From NCBI GenBank assembly GCA_012295275.1, contig CM022665.1, positions 11,557,976-11,621,975 of the forward strand: a stretch of DNA of 64,000 bases, in the 5' to 3' direction. The position numbers and the translations under genes are program-made. The notes under the pieces were generated by a model. It was given only the letters and a program-made list of their open reading frames with translations. It was not told the DNA's origin and ran no database searches. Below, one piece after another: positions 53,768-61,600 of the stretch (the stretch's first letter is position 1; each line of letters begins with the position of its first letter). The DNA comes from Chrysomallon squamiferum (Eukaryota > Mollusca > Gastropoda > Neomphalida > Peltospiridae).

Positions 53768-54629
53768 TAAAATGGTAAAGTAAGGTTTAAATGAATGTTA
53801 ACCTGAAGACATTATTTCAGTTTAACCTACTAGTATTCAGATTGTTAACATAATAAATAAATTTAAAAAAAATTGTATCTATATATATGTATTCTATATA
53901 TAAATATATAAATAAATATAAAAAATGTATTTCTTTCAGAACAATGACATTCATTCATGCTTGGTCAGATTTAATGTCAGAATGATAAATTGTTATTTCA
54001 TTTTAATTTAAAGTAGGTTTTTTTCCATTTTTTATTTTTTTTATTTTTATTTTTTTTATAGTTTATGTATAATTAGTCACATTTTAGTTATTTTTCTTGA
54101 AAATTATTACTAAGAAAACAACATATAAAGTATTTTCTTCAAGTGTGGCAAAACATTAAAAATTTATCACTAGTATGCACAACCTATTTTAACAGCTGTT
54201 ACTAAAAAAAAAAAAAAAAAAAAAAAAAAGAAAAAGAAATAAAAGCTACTTAAACATTTGAAGCTGCAAATAAGAATGAAATAATGTCATTGAATAGTGT
54301 ATTTAAAGCTATGCAGAAGTATAAAAACAAATCCTGACAGACTGAGTAAATAATATTGTTTCTTTCTGCATCCTCAGGATCTCAAGAATTTCTCATTTTT
54401 GTGTTTCTTTGTTTCAAATTTGTCATGAAACAAGAAAGATGTTTGTCTCCTTGTGTTCTCATTAGATGTTACATTGTTCTTTAATTTATTATTATTCTCT
54501 ATTCATTTTTTAATTCTTAATTTAATTTAATGTGGTTTTTTTGTTTTTTTTTATATTTGTAACTTATTTTTGCAATAGATTTTGTTAGCATTTTAATTAT
54601 TTTTAATTTTATTTGTATGTTTATACACA

Positions 54630-54723
<94 letters not shown>

Positions 54724-57072
54724 GACAGACAGACAGTAACATCCACAGGGTCATTATAAAGTCCTTGTGCATTTTTAAATTTCTATAACTTCTGATAGAA
54801 TTGATCTGTGAAAAGGATAAGAGAAAATAACTTTTGGATTTTTAAATATATTTATTGTTCAGATTGCTACTTTTCAACATGTCCTTCGTGAGACAGATGG
54901 TGATATTTCCAGAAATAGATTTTATAGCTGATTTTCAGTTATACCATAATGACAGTGTTCATGTGAAAATTGTGTATGTATAAAAAATCTATATTACCTA
55001 TATAAACAGTGATTTTGTTTCTTTGAAGGATTAAAGAGAAAAGGTTAAATTAGTTCACTTGTAATTTACTTAACAGTTTGTCAATGAATAAAAAAATAAT
55101 AAAAATAAAACAACAGATGGACATTAACTGCTTATTTTTAACACAGCTGCATTTTATGTACAAGTCTTAAAAAACATTTTACACTATTTTATTTCTTATT
55201 GTTTCATTTCATTTTGACAGGTTTTTATTGTTTGTTTTTATACAGTTTTATTTATTTATATCAACATGTGATTTAGTGAATGAATGAATTTTGTTTTTAT
55301 TATTGTTGTTATTGTTAATCTATTTATAACATTTTATTTATTATTAATTTATTTAGGCAATTTTATTTCATTGTTTAATTAATATAGGCAATTTTTAAAA
55401 TGTATTTATGCATTTTTAAAATTTACTTCAGCAGTTTCATTTATTTATTTATTTCCTGATATGTATAATTTTTATTTATTTATTTTGTTATTAATTTTCT
55501 TAGCAATTTTATTTATTTATTATTTTCTGCTAATGCAGTTTTGTTTAGTTATTTGTAAAATTTTAATTACACAATTTTTTTTTTTTTTTAATGTTTAGTC
55601 ATATATTTTATCATTCTATCTAGCTATATATAATACTTATTTCACAGTATTTATGTATGTCCATGATATTTAAATTTAAAAAAAAATAAAACGAGCAAGC
55701 AAAATTGTATTTTAAAAATTCAGCAAAGTATATAAATAACATTCTTCACCTCCCAAAGTTGCCTTAAAACCATTTAGAAAGAAAATAACAAATTGACAAG
55801 CATTGTAATTGATCTTAAATGGCATTTGTATAATTAATCCTTCTTCTAGAACAGAAAACAATTGTTTAACTTTCAAGATAAATCATATAAGTAATATTTA
55901 TTTATTTACTTACTTGTTTTATTTCAATTTTATTTTATATTACATTACATTATTTTATAGATTTGATTTGATTTGATTTTTTTAATTTGATTTGTGTAAT
56001 ATTACATTCAATTATTGTCTTATTGATTTTACTTTTATTTTTATTATTTTTTCTTTATAATATTACATTATATTACTTTCTTTTATTTTTTTTTATTTAA
56101 TTATTTATACATTGCTTATCTTGCTATTTAATATAATTTATAAAACTGTAATTAATTAATTACAATGAATTATTTCTAATTATATTAGATTATGAGTATT
56201 TGTATTATAAGAAATTTAGCTTAAAATGTATTTATATTTATTTTATAACAGTTTTCTGTGTTCATATCAGATTGTTGTACTGAACTGACTGTTTAGCTAT
56301 TACAATTCTACAAATTCAAAAGCAGAAGAAGAAGGAAAAGGGAATAATGTTGAATTAATAACAATACCTTTGGCCTAAAGATGGTGTACAAATCAAGGAC
56401 CCATTTTTGCCCATTATAAATTGAATAATTACTCAGCATAAGTACATTGTAATATTTATTATGTAATTTTGAATTTACTGAACTGATTTGTACTACCAAC
56501 AAGTTACTAACTTTCTGACATTAATTTTCTACTTTTGAATTAATTTCCAATTTAGCCAGAGCTCCAAAACATGTTTATCCAATATCTTACTGTGTGCTTT
56601 CATGCCTGTGACTAAGACAACTGGTGATAATAATTACATATTTATCTGCATAAACTGCAATAACTGATAAAAGTTAAAATGCATGATAAGATGTTGTTTA
56701 TTCCAGCATTAAATTTGTTCTTTTATTCTGTACCAGTTCTGGTTCTCATACATTAAGGGAGATTACTCTGTTATTACTATTTCTTGCATTGTCATATAAT
56801 CAGTTGTCTGTATACAATTGCTGGCACTTGTGGCACCTTTTCCTAGTGATGATTCAGGTATTTGGTATGTATGAATGTTGCTGCCTAACCAATTCATGAT
56901 TCAACTTTCAGATGTCTTACAAATGATGGGGCGAGCTGGCCGGCCGCAGTTTGATGATCAGGGAAAAGCTGTCATACTTGTACATGACATCAAGAAACAT
57001 TTTTACAAGAAGTTCCTTTATGAACCTTTCCCTGTGGAATCAAAGTAAGTTATTCTGATGCAAATAGATTCT

Positions 57073-57107
<35 letters not shown>

Positions 57108-58691
57108 AGATAAAGTTTTAATTTTATTTTTTAATTATAATAATAATAAAAATCAGTAAATTGAATGAAATTTTAGGTTGTAATATTATTTTTAAAAATG
57201 CAGTTGTATTAGATTTTGAAATTCAGTATACTTTCTGTTTATCATTCTTCACTGTTAATATCTTTTTTGAGCTGTTCTAAAACCTGAAGTAACTTTTGAA
57301 AATGTATTTATTTATTTTATCTATTTGAAAGAAAGAAAATTTAAAAAATAATGCTTTGTTTTAAGATTTTAATAATTATTTAACTTAACATTATTTGCAT
57401 TTCTGTTATGAATGTTATAATTTATTTTAACTTTAATTTTGAGATCAGTTATATTTATTCAATCTGATTGATTACGTAATTGTAAACTTAACATAAATTA
57501 CAGAATAAGTTAATTTCATTCCCATTTCTTCTTCATTTTAAAATTGATTTTATATCATTTAAAAATGTTCTGTGATCTGAAGCAGATTAATTTTTTAGCA
57601 GTTTTCCTATTATGAAAGTACATTATGGTTTGTTGTTTAGCACGTGTTATATTTTTTATTATATATTTTATAAAGATTAATCAAATTTAACCACAACTTA
57701 ATACAAAATTTTGTCTCCAAATTGTCTGTTGCTGCTACTTAGCATTAAAAATAAGAATGACAAATGCCACTATAAATTTAAATAAATAATAATAATAAAT
57801 AAATACAAATAATAAAACTAAAAAGCAAAAATGTATAAATAAAATGAAATAAAATTTCAAAGTAAAATAAACAGAATACATGAAATTAATATATAATAAA
57901 TAACAAACATGGCAATAGATTTTTGTGAACAGTGATTTTTTTTTTTTTTTTTCATTTAACCAATAGGTATGATATAATAAATTTATTGTCTCCAAATTCT
58001 CATGACTGCTGTAAATGACAAACATTATTGTTTTTAATGTATAGTAATTTTATTTTATTTTATTTTATTTAGCCAAGTATATAATTTAATACATGAAACT
58101 CAAGAAATATAGCGTAAAAAATATTTTGTATAAAATATGGTCTCCAAATTATTTATTTTAATCTGTAAATTGCAAAAGTCTCTTTTTTTTAATTAATTAA
58201 TTAATTTGTTTTGTTCATTTATTTATTTATTGTTCTCTTTCATTTAGCCAAAACAAAAAACACCAAACAAATATAATACACAAAACTAACATGTGATAAA
58301 TTAATTTTTATAAATAATGTGTTGTGTATAAAATGATAAATATCTGTAAATGTTTGTGCAGTTCTTTATTTATTATTATTAGTTTCAATTTAGTTGAGTT
58401 CATTTTATTTGTTTTGTTGTTTATTTAATTTATTCGTGTTTTGTTCTGTTTTATTATATATTTCATTTATTTATTTATTTATTTACTTATTTACTTACTT
58501 ATTCATTAATTTATTTATTTATTTATTTATTTATTAAAAAACATTCCATATTATAATTATCTCAGTCTGCTGGAAGTCCTACCAGATCATCTGAATGCTG
58601 AGATAGTAGCTGGCACTATCACCTCAAAGCAAGATGCTATGGACTACATCACGTGGACTTACTTCTTCAGACGTCTTGTTGTCAACCCAAG
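24667..58691 (+). CDS. ASCC3: ASCC3 helicase, 33 exons, 3' end outside window
   Basis: ASCC3 is the large Ski2/Brr2-like 3'-5' helicase of the ASC-1 complex. With ASCC2 and TRIP4 it splits collided ribosomes, and with ALKBH3 it opens alkylated DNA for repair. Exon phases chain from the ATG at 24,693 (26-nt visible 5' UTR, G at -3 and +4) to codon 1,771. Cassette 1 has Walker A APTGAGKT (502-509), DEVH (614-617), SAT (651-653) and QIFGRAGRP (851-859), followed by a Sec63 unit. Cassette 2 has APTGSGKT (1352-1359), DEIH (1456-1459), STA (1493-1495) and QMMGRAGRP (1688-1696). Human ASCC3 is about 2,200 residues, so about 430 residues, mainly the second Sec63 unit, are missing downstream. Oddities are an extra A in exon 31 giving TGA at 53,427-53,429, and a GC-AG intron 2. 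The gene identity is very secure. Confidence 0.97.
25314..25894 (+). CDS. ASCC3: ASCC3 exon 2 (GC donor)
   Basis: Residues 82-275. It includes the conserved [11 protein letters not shown] motif of the N-terminal ASCC2-binding region and an acidic/Lys-rich linker (about 188-225) that is variable in the family. It ends at LQNE with a GC donor (AG|GCAATT). Reading on past the donor gives 12 more codons and a stop. Confidence 0.93.
25895..26344 (+). other. ASCC3: GC-AG intron (ASCC3 intron 2)
   Basis: The only phase and homology solution joins LQNE to LFELLG. That requires a GC donor at 25,895 and an ordinary TTTTAG acceptor at 26,341-26,344. The donor context ATGAG|GCAATT is close to the AG|GCAAGT consensus typical of GC-AG introns. 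Confidence 0.85.
26345..26465 (+). CDS. ASCC3: ASCC3 exon 3
   Basis: Residues 276-315 plus one base, starting [17 protein letters not shown]. It aligns with the conserved LFELLG segment of the N-terminal region. The donor is GTAAGT. Confidence 0.93.
27110..27165 (+). CDS. ASCC3: ASCC3 exon 4 (56-nt microexon)
   Basis: Too short for an ORF search. It is supported by the CATTTCAG acceptor, GTGAGT donor, perfect phase and the conserved YGCQVTIQ motif (about residues 327-334). Confidence 0.92.
27386..27519 (+). CDS. ASCC3: ASCC3 exon 5
   Basis: Residues 335-378 plus two bases. This is the charged helical segment [20 protein letters not shown], conserved before cassette 1. The donor GTCTGA is weak, but phase and homology to exon 6 require it. 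Confidence 0.9.
28207..28348 (+). CDS. ASCC3: ASCC3 exon 6
   Basis: Residues 379-426. It reads EEALRNAA...[17 protein letters not shown] and matches the family's region just before the helicase core. The donor is GTGAGA. Confidence 0.92.
28879..29004 (+). CDS. ASCC3: ASCC3 exon 7
   Basis: Residues 427-468. It contains [20 protein letters not shown], equivalent to the family's LPEGIQR...YEEV motif, and ends SSLDE. The donor is GTAAGA. Confidence 0.92.
29488..29688 (+). CDS. ASCC3: ASCC3 exon 8 (Walker A, cassette 1)
   Basis: Residues 469-535. It holds the Q-motif-like [10 protein letters not shown] and motif [10 protein letters not shown] (502-510, catalytic Lys508), ending DEFK. The intron after DEFK is phase 0 at the same place as the one after PKYK in cassette 2. 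Confidence 0.96.
30147..30287 (+). CDS. ASCC3: ASCC3 exon 9 (motifs Ia/Ib)
   Basis: Residues 536-582. Motif Ia is [13 protein letters not shown], and the TGD-containing block is [14 protein letters not shown]. These elements contact the nucleic-acid strand in Ski2-like helicases. Confidence 0.95.
30597..30761 (+). CDS. ASCC3: ASCC3 exon 10 (DEVH box)
   Basis: Residues 583-637: TTPEKWD motif, then motif II DEVH (614-617) and [16 protein letters not shown]. The donor GTTAGC departs from consensus at +3. Confidence 0.95.
31357..31513 (+). CDS. ASCC3: ASCC3 exon 11 (SAT motif)
   Basis: Residues 638-689 plus one base: motif [12 protein letters not shown] (649-657), then [18 protein letters not shown], a family signature linking RecA1 to RecA2. 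The donor is GTAAGA. Confidence 0.95.
31827..31918 (+). CDS. ASCC3: ASCC3 exon 12 (92 nt)
   Basis: Residues 690-720. It contains [14 protein letters not shown] and aligns to the family's [14 protein letters not shown]. The donor GTTTGT is weak; the phases fit on both sides. Confidence 0.93.
32481..32615 (+). CDS. ASCC3: ASCC3 exon 13 (motif IV)
   Basis: Residues 721-765: [14 protein letters not shown] (motif IV region of RecA2), then a divergent loop [14 protein letters not shown]. The donor is GTTAGT. Confidence 0.92.
33055..33246 (+). CDS. ASCC3: ASCC3 exon 14 (motif V)
   Basis: Residues 766-829: [15 protein letters not shown], then motif [19 protein letters not shown]. An intron splits VIIK from GTQ here. 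The matching K-GTE junction in cassette 2 is continuous within exon 31. Confidence 0.96.
33664..33888 (+). CDS. ASCC3: ASCC3 exon 15 (motif VI)
   Basis: Residues 830-904: motif [11 protein letters not shown] (851-859), then the winged-helix start, ending DNLNAE. The donor is GTACAT. Decayed copies of the last ~15 exon bases and the start of the intron repeat downstream in intron 15. Confidence 0.96.
33874..34570 (+). repeat. Tandem duplication of exon 15 3' end and intron start
   Basis: The string AATCTCAATGCAGAGGTACAT at the exon 15 donor (33,874) is echoed by AATCTTAATGCAGAAATACAT (34,113), AGTCTTAAACCAGAAATACAT (about 34,264), AGTTTAATACAT (about 34,413) and AGTTTTAATACAGTAT (34,552). Later units are about 140-150 bp apart. 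Each is followed by variants of TTTAGATTTA...CTAAATACTTTGAAAATAA. The donor GT has mutated to AT in the copies, so they are dead splice sites. Confidence 0.8.
34668..34787 (+). CDS. ASCC3: ASCC3 exon 16
   Basis: Residues 905-944: [20 protein letters not shown] and [12 protein letters not shown], the winged-helix/ratchet entry of cassette 1. The donor is GTAAGT. Confidence 0.95.
35253..35417 (+). CDS. ASCC3: ASCC3 exon 17
   Basis: Residues 945-999: [12 protein letters not shown] and [15 protein letters not shown], the signature at the start of the first Sec63 unit. The donor is GTAAGA. Confidence 0.96.
35657..35743 (+). CDS. ASCC3: ASCC3 exon 18 (87 nt)
   Basis: Residues 1000-1028, Sec63 helical bundle: [17 protein letters not shown]. 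The donor is GTAAAT. Confidence 0.95.
36640..36905. repeat. Degenerate ~40-50 bp repeat before exon 19
   Basis: ACAATTAG/ACTNTATCATTTTTTATTA phrases recur at about 36,700, 36,726, 36,760, 36,804, 36,845 and 36,885, separated by poly-T/A. The array ends within a few bases of the exon 19 acceptor and forms part of its polypyrimidine context. Confidence 0.65.
36913..37089 (+). CDS. ASCC3: ASCC3 exon 19
   Basis: Residues 1029-1087, Sec63 unit 1: [12 protein letters not shown], then [13 protein letters not shown] and [14 protein letters not shown]. The donor GTTTGA is poor at +3 to +5, yet phase and homology support it. Confidence 0.94.
37110..37440. repeat. Degenerate repeat and poly-A in intron 19
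   Basis: AAGTTATGCATAT/AAGTTAGGCATTT phrases followed by a variant of TTTTCAAAACTATC recur at about 37,138, 37,212, 37,299 and 37,408. A 25-base A run lies at 37,326-37,350. The rest of the 1,026-bp intron (to 38,115) is T-rich low-complexity DNA. Confidence 0.6.
38116..38341 (+). CDS. ASCC3: ASCC3 exon 20
   Basis: Residues 1088-1162 plus one base, Sec63 unit 1: [28 protein letters not shown] and LTVDHLKEM. The donor GTTTGT is weak. Confidence 0.95.
38726..38880 (+). CDS. ASCC3: ASCC3 exon 21
   Basis: Residues 1163-1214: helix-hairpin-helix end of the Sec63 unit, then [19 protein letters not shown] of its Ig-like (FN3) part. The donor GTCTAG is one of the weakest in the gene. Confidence 0.93.
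39231..39329 (+). CDS. ASCC3: ASCC3 exon 22 (99 nt)
   Basis: Residues 1215-1247: [20 protein letters not shown], the Ig-like domain of Sec63 unit 1. The donor is GTAAAA. Confidence 0.95.
39656..39773. repeat. (GT)n microsatellite in intron 22
   Basis: An interrupted then pure GT array, with the pure run at about 39,697-39,772. It lies about 80 bp upstream of the exon 23 acceptor. Confidence 0.96.
39854..40022 (+). CDS. ASCC3: ASCC3 exon 23
   Basis: Residues 1248-1303 plus one base: [20 protein letters not shown], then [11 protein letters not shown]. It ends the first Sec63 Ig domain and starts the linker to cassette 2. The donor is GTGAAT. Confidence 0.96.
40036..40290. repeat. Two-copy 126-bp tandem duplication in intron 23
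   Basis: ACTGGGTAAT occurs at 40,071 and 40,197. In both copies it is preceded by a TTTTTGTTT.AAGATTTG block and followed by TTTTTAGCATANTAGAAAAGCT, then a CTTTTTTATTATTATAT tract. Confidence 0.85.
40570..40790 (+). CDS. ASCC3: ASCC3 exon 24 (Walker A, cassette 2)
   Basis: Residues 1304-1377: [10 protein letters not shown] linker, [18 protein letters not shown]-motif and motif I APTGSGKT (1352-1359, Lys1358). It ends PKYK with a GTATGT donor, an intron site shared with cassette 1. Confidence 0.97.
41351..41436 (+). CDS. ASCC3: ASCC3 exon 25 (86 nt)
   Basis: Residues 1378-1405 plus two bases: motif Ia [14 protein letters not shown], then [11 protein letters not shown]. The donor is GTAAGT. 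Confidence 0.95.
41880..42046 (+). CDS. ASCC3: ASCC3 exon 26 (DEIH box)
   Basis: Residues 1406-1461 plus one base: [22 protein letters not shown] and motif II DEIH (1456-1459). The donor is GTAGAT. Confidence 0.96.
42047..43866 (+). other. ASCC3: ASCC3 intron 26 (1.8 kb)
   Basis: AT-rich and without coding potential. It contains an AAAAT/AAT tract at about 43,490-43,560. I saw no mobile-element ends and no RNA gene. Confidence 0.8.
43867..44012 (+). CDS. ASCC3: ASCC3 exon 27 (motif III, cassette 2)
   Basis: Residues 1462-1510: [17 protein letters not shown], then [20 protein letters not shown] replaces SAT, as is typical of this cassette. The donor is GTAAAA. Confidence 0.96.
44464..44584 (+). 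CDS. ASCC3: ASCC3 exon 28
   Basis: Residues 1511-1550 plus one base: [18 protein letters not shown], then [11 protein letters not shown] and MNKPAFQ. The donor is GTGAGC. Confidence 0.96.
44870..45012 (+). CDS. ASCC3: ASCC3 exon 29 (motif IV, cassette 2)
   Basis: Residues 1551-1598: [20 protein letters not shown], then [17 protein letters not shown]. The donor GTAAGA begins the 7.9-kb intron 29. Confidence 0.96.
45080..45645. repeat. Degenerate minisatellite of ~26-31 bp units
   Basis: Phrases of the type GTAGTAGAATGTTTACTTGAGATGTA recur about 15-20 times with substitutions and indels. The units are too diverged for an exact period by eye. Confidence 0.7.
46875..47865. repeat. Intronic inverted repeat, arms ~280-370 bp
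   Basis: The left arm (about 46,875-47,240) and right arm (about 47,583-47,865) are reverse complements at roughly 80% by eye. Matching landmarks are CATAATATAGCTACAAGCTG (right) with its complement at about 46,890, ATGCATGGCAAGAGAG, and ATGTGATACTTCATGGAAC. The spacer is about 340 bp. The minus-strand ORF at 46,865-47,149 (contains [13 protein letters not shown] and CQMC) lies in the left arm and may be a relic of a mobile element's ORF. Confidence 0.8.
48809..49126 (-). CDS. Small membrane / coiled-coil protein, antisense in intron 29
   Basis: From ATG at 49,124-49,126 (context ACAATGG) this ORF encodes 105 residues with ordinary, non-repetitive composition. A hydrophobic segment (about residues 13-32, [20 protein letters not shown]) is followed by a polar stretch. 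A predicted coiled coil (about residues 55-98) follows, rich in Glu, Lys, Leu and Gln, ending KHPGD. It could be a single-pass membrane protein with a cytosolic or lumenal coiled coil. The frame stays open upstream to a possible TTTCAG acceptor at about 49,181, so an upstream exon is possible. I do not recognise the family. It sits on the opposite strand inside ASCC3, with an AATAAA on its own strand about 385 bp past the stop. It may be a true nested gene, a retrocopy or chance. Confidence 0.6.
   Translation of the reverse strand: MELLTTFRMFGTWQFLLIICVLDAMFIIVEFMSRQPSSIFGQENSSIIATIKKETADIRFLIEKNRLLLIKLRQEREFQNQQLRKISADLDKLEEFIRNAKHPGD
49220..49530. repeat. ~41-bp pyrimidine-rich minisatellite, about 8 copies
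   Basis: AGCTTTTCCTTTTATTTAGC recurs at 49,261, 49,302, 49,345, 49,383, 49,424, 49,465 and 49,507 (steps 38-43), separated by TCCTCTTTTCTTCTT. The array is almost pure pyrimidine on the plus strand and lies 100-400 bp upstream of the antisense ORF's start. Confidence 0.9.
50130..50940. repeat. Tandem array of ~150-190 bp units, 4-5 copies
   Basis: The phrase AAGTCTTAATCCTTTAATAA, followed by AATCTGAATTGTCTGTTCAT and later GTTCAAAACAT, recurs near 50,297, 50,448, 50,636 and 50,790. A diverged leading copy lies near 50,165. Units end with CAATTTCA.A.TANTAA. Confidence 0.8.
52958..53095 (+). CDS. ASCC3: ASCC3 exon 30
   Basis: Residues 1599-1644: [20 protein letters not shown], then [20 protein letters not shown]. 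The exon on the far side of the 7.9-kb intron keeps frame and homology, so the intron is real. The donor is GTATCA. Confidence 0.95.
53322..53443 (+). CDS. ASCC3: ASCC3 exon 31 with single-base frameshift
   Basis: It starts [22 protein letters not shown] (motif V, given here in two conserved blocks: [15 protein letters not shown] and AHLVIIK), then GTEYYDG. Read as given, the frame hits TGA at 53,427-53,429 (codon 1,680). The run GGGAAAAAC at 53,406-53,414 has five A; a one-base shift there brings the rest of the exon (YVDFAIT) back into the conserved frame. The phase into exon 32 also requires 121 rather than 122 nt. All other exons are intact, so a sequencing or assembly error, or a polymorphism, is likelier than a pseudogene. 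An internal GTACAG donor at 53,389 is phase-compatible with exon 32. Confidence 0.92.
53444..56911 (+). other. ASCC3: ASCC3 intron 31 (3.5 kb)
   Basis: It contains AAAT/AAT runs (53,706-53,766), a poly-A tract (54,205-54,228), the CA/CAGA array, and a long TTTA-rich low-complexity stretch (about 55,230-56,120). At about 54,747-54,800 the sequence AGGGTCATTATAAAGTCCTT resembles a mariner-type terminus, but I could not find a matching opposite end. Confidence 0.75.
54632..54736. repeat. (CA)n followed by (CAGA)n
   Basis: About 40 CA units, then about 5 CAGA units (54,717-54,736), a compound microsatellite inside intron 31. Confidence 0.96.
56912..57044 (+). CDS. ASCC3: ASCC3 exon 32 (motif VI, cassette 2)
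   Basis: Residues 1685-1728 plus two bases: [20 protein letters not shown] (arginine-finger motif VI at 1688-1696), then [20 protein letters not shown]. The donor is GTAAGT. A poly-T tract follows at 57,078-57,103. Confidence 0.96.
57045..58565 (+). other. ASCC3: ASCC3 intron 32 (1.5 kb)
   Basis: AT-rich. TTGTCTCCAAATT recurs at 57,712 and 57,987, with GGTCTCCAAATT at about 58,138, the last two about 151 bp apart, which suggests another decayed tandem repeat. A (TTTA)n tract (58,460-58,540) precedes the exon 33 acceptor. Confidence 0.7.
58566..58691 (+). CDS. ASCC3: ASCC3 exon 33 (last in window)
   Basis: Residues 1729-1770 plus two bases: [20 protein letters not shown], then [16 protein letters not shown], the winged-helix end of cassette 2. 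The donor is a strong GTAAGT (58,692), so coding continues elsewhere. The next family residues (S-Y-Y-N-like) are not encoded at any acceptor up to 64,000. Confidence 0.96.
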
Positions 58692-61600
58692 GTAAGTAAA
58701 TTATTTAATTATTCATGTTTACCTGACTTTATCTTTCAGTCTTTGATATCAGTAATTACATAAGGTGGACAGTAAACTCAAGACATTTTAGGTTTTCAAT
58801 GACTAATTTGGGTTTTTTTTTTTTTTAAAATGTATCCATTTTCATTCTTTTGAGAAAGTATTTTTAAAAACCCATTTCAGGTTTGTGGTAGACAGATATA
58901 CTAAAGATCAACTGAAGATATGACATCATGTTGTTTATATGTATATTCTTTTCTATTATTATTATTATTATATTGTTGTTTTTTGTTTCTGTTTTTGTTG
59001 TATATTATGGGCATCTTAACCAGAAATCCAATTCTTAGAGGATACTGACCATTTTAATCTAATTTTAACTGCTATTTCATTCAAAATAAATAACTGCTTT
59101 TTAAATCACTGGCTTGTAATTCTGTCTTAATCTTTCATTTGCTTTTTCAAATTGATTTTAAAACTGAAAACCTTAAAAATTTTAAAATTAGTCTTATTCA
59201 AACTGTAGTATGTTTCTGAAGGTCTGTGGTTGTTGATTTTTGGCAAGTAGAATAATCTTTAAACAATTCATTTCCTTTCCCAAAAGATGTCGATTCTATT
59301 TCACAAATCTTGGGGATTTGTAAATAATATTTGAATTTTACTTCAACTTCACTCCATAACTGTTACAATATAAATTCAACAAACACTGTATATGTATATT
59401 CAACATTTTTTTATTCAGTTGTTTCCTACAATATGACATTACCACGAAAACAACTAATATATTAATCCATGCATGACTGTGAATAAATTAATAAATAAAG
59501 CAATTACTATGACACACATAGAACAAATATATTAACATAACTTGCAAACATTACTTACATTAATCAGTATTACTGTAAATATAGTACCATTTTCATTTCA
59601 CAGCAGAGAATCAGTAAAATAAATAATAAAAAAAAGTAGGTTTTGTTTTTTAAATCATGTTTTGGGGATATTGGTGATACTTGTATAAAAACAGTTTTAA
59701 ATAATGTAATTTGACAAAAAACCCACCAAAAAACCCCAAACAATAAAATGTAATGAAAAGTAAATAAATAGTAGAAACATTAAGAAAATAATAATTTTAT
59801 AAAAAGAAAAATGAATTAGCATACAGGACATTTCATATCTAATGTGTGAAATTTATTTTATTGAAATGAGTGTTGTATAAGCAGTGTTATATGTGTATGT
59901 TTTTAAAATAAGCTTACAAGTGTCTTTAATTATGTTTTATTAATAAATAATCAAATCATATATTTACACAATAATTTAAATAATATAATTACGCTCTGTA
60001 TTGATATATTATATGTATATTACATTACCTAATACACTACAATAAATAACTAAATAATATTTACATCTGGAAAATGTGAAAGTGTCAGAATTTCAATTTT
60101 CCAAAATATTGCAGTGTCAGCCTTGTTATTGTTTATGATTAAACAAACACTATGTACATAACAGCACAAGAAATAGAGAAGAAAAAAATGGGAATGCTGT
60201 TAAATATCACAGATACAAAATGGCATTTTTATCTCATCACCAGGGGAGATAAATCTTTCTAGGCTGCCTTTTGCTTTTTGGGCCTTCTAGAGTCATTGGT
60301 ATGCTAAAGTGACAGAATTATACCAATCTAAAAAGGATTGTTTTGCAGTTACAGAAGATTAATTTTGATTTGAAACTTACTGAAAGTTTTATTATTTTCA
60401 AAAACTCTGATGACATTATTTTAAAGACTGAAAATCTGTGATGATAGTTTGATAAAATGTTCTTGTTTTGTTTAATTAGAAAATTGAATATAAAACAATA
60501 GAACAAAAGCATATCTTATCATCATTATTATTATTATTATCAAATTCAGGTTTGAATTAAAACATATTAAACATATGTAATTTTTAAAATAATAATAAAA
60601 TTATATTAATTACATTTTAGATACATATTGTTGTATTATAAAGAAGCTTCTAGTTTCAAGTTTGTTTTCATCATGACTAGAACCTGTATGTTACTCTTAG
60701 CACTGGTACATATTAAATTACATTGCACATGCTTCAATATAAATAAATAAATAAGTGACAAATATTTACATCTTGTACACAAAACAAGTGTAATTGGACA
60801 TATACAGTACAGAAAAATCCTGCAAAATTTTATAAAATTATACCAGATCATTATCATCATTATTATTTTTTAAATTACAAGTCTTCAAATGACACAGAAG
60901 CTATAAAATCTCCTTAGTACATATATTTCCTTCTTTTATTTTACAATTTAAAACATTTAATTTCATTATTAAAATAAATTTGGTAAAATCTTTTCAATAT
61001 GAAAAATATTTCTAAAATTTTAATAAATTTTGCAGAAGTTTTAACTGTTGATTCCAATAAAATTATGATACTTGATGATTGAGCATTTTTGCATAAAATA
61101 TGGCAAACTGTTGCATTTCTGTACACAACACACCTGATTACATAAAACATGACAGAATGATAAAAATCTGTATAAAAACATGGCAAACTGCAACATTTTG
61201 TACAAAGCAAAATACATAAAAATATGGCACACTACATATATAATTCTTCACACTCGCTATATCAAACTGAAATAGCACATTGTATAGTTCATGTGTGTAC
61301 TTGCACTGAAGCAGGTAATGATCATTCACTATGGACGGCTCATAATATAAAATATTTATCTACAACCAGCACTGTTTTATATGCAGTTTATTTCTAAACT
61401 ATACTGTTATCTTTAGCCAGCACTGCTACCTTTAGCTTTCTCTGATTTGCACTGTTGATATCTTGATCTTTTCTGATTTGCACTGTTGATATCTTGATCT
61501 TTTCTGATTTGCACTGTAGACATCGTAATCTTTTCTGGCTGGAACTGTTTACGTCTTGATCTTCCCTAATTTGCAGTGTACATAGATATATTTTTTTTTT

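Noticed and set aside
24667-58691. ASCC3 as a processed or dead pseudogene
   Set aside because: Introns are present, 32 of 33 exons are intact and all catalytic motifs are retained. One homopolymer indel is not enough to call it dead.
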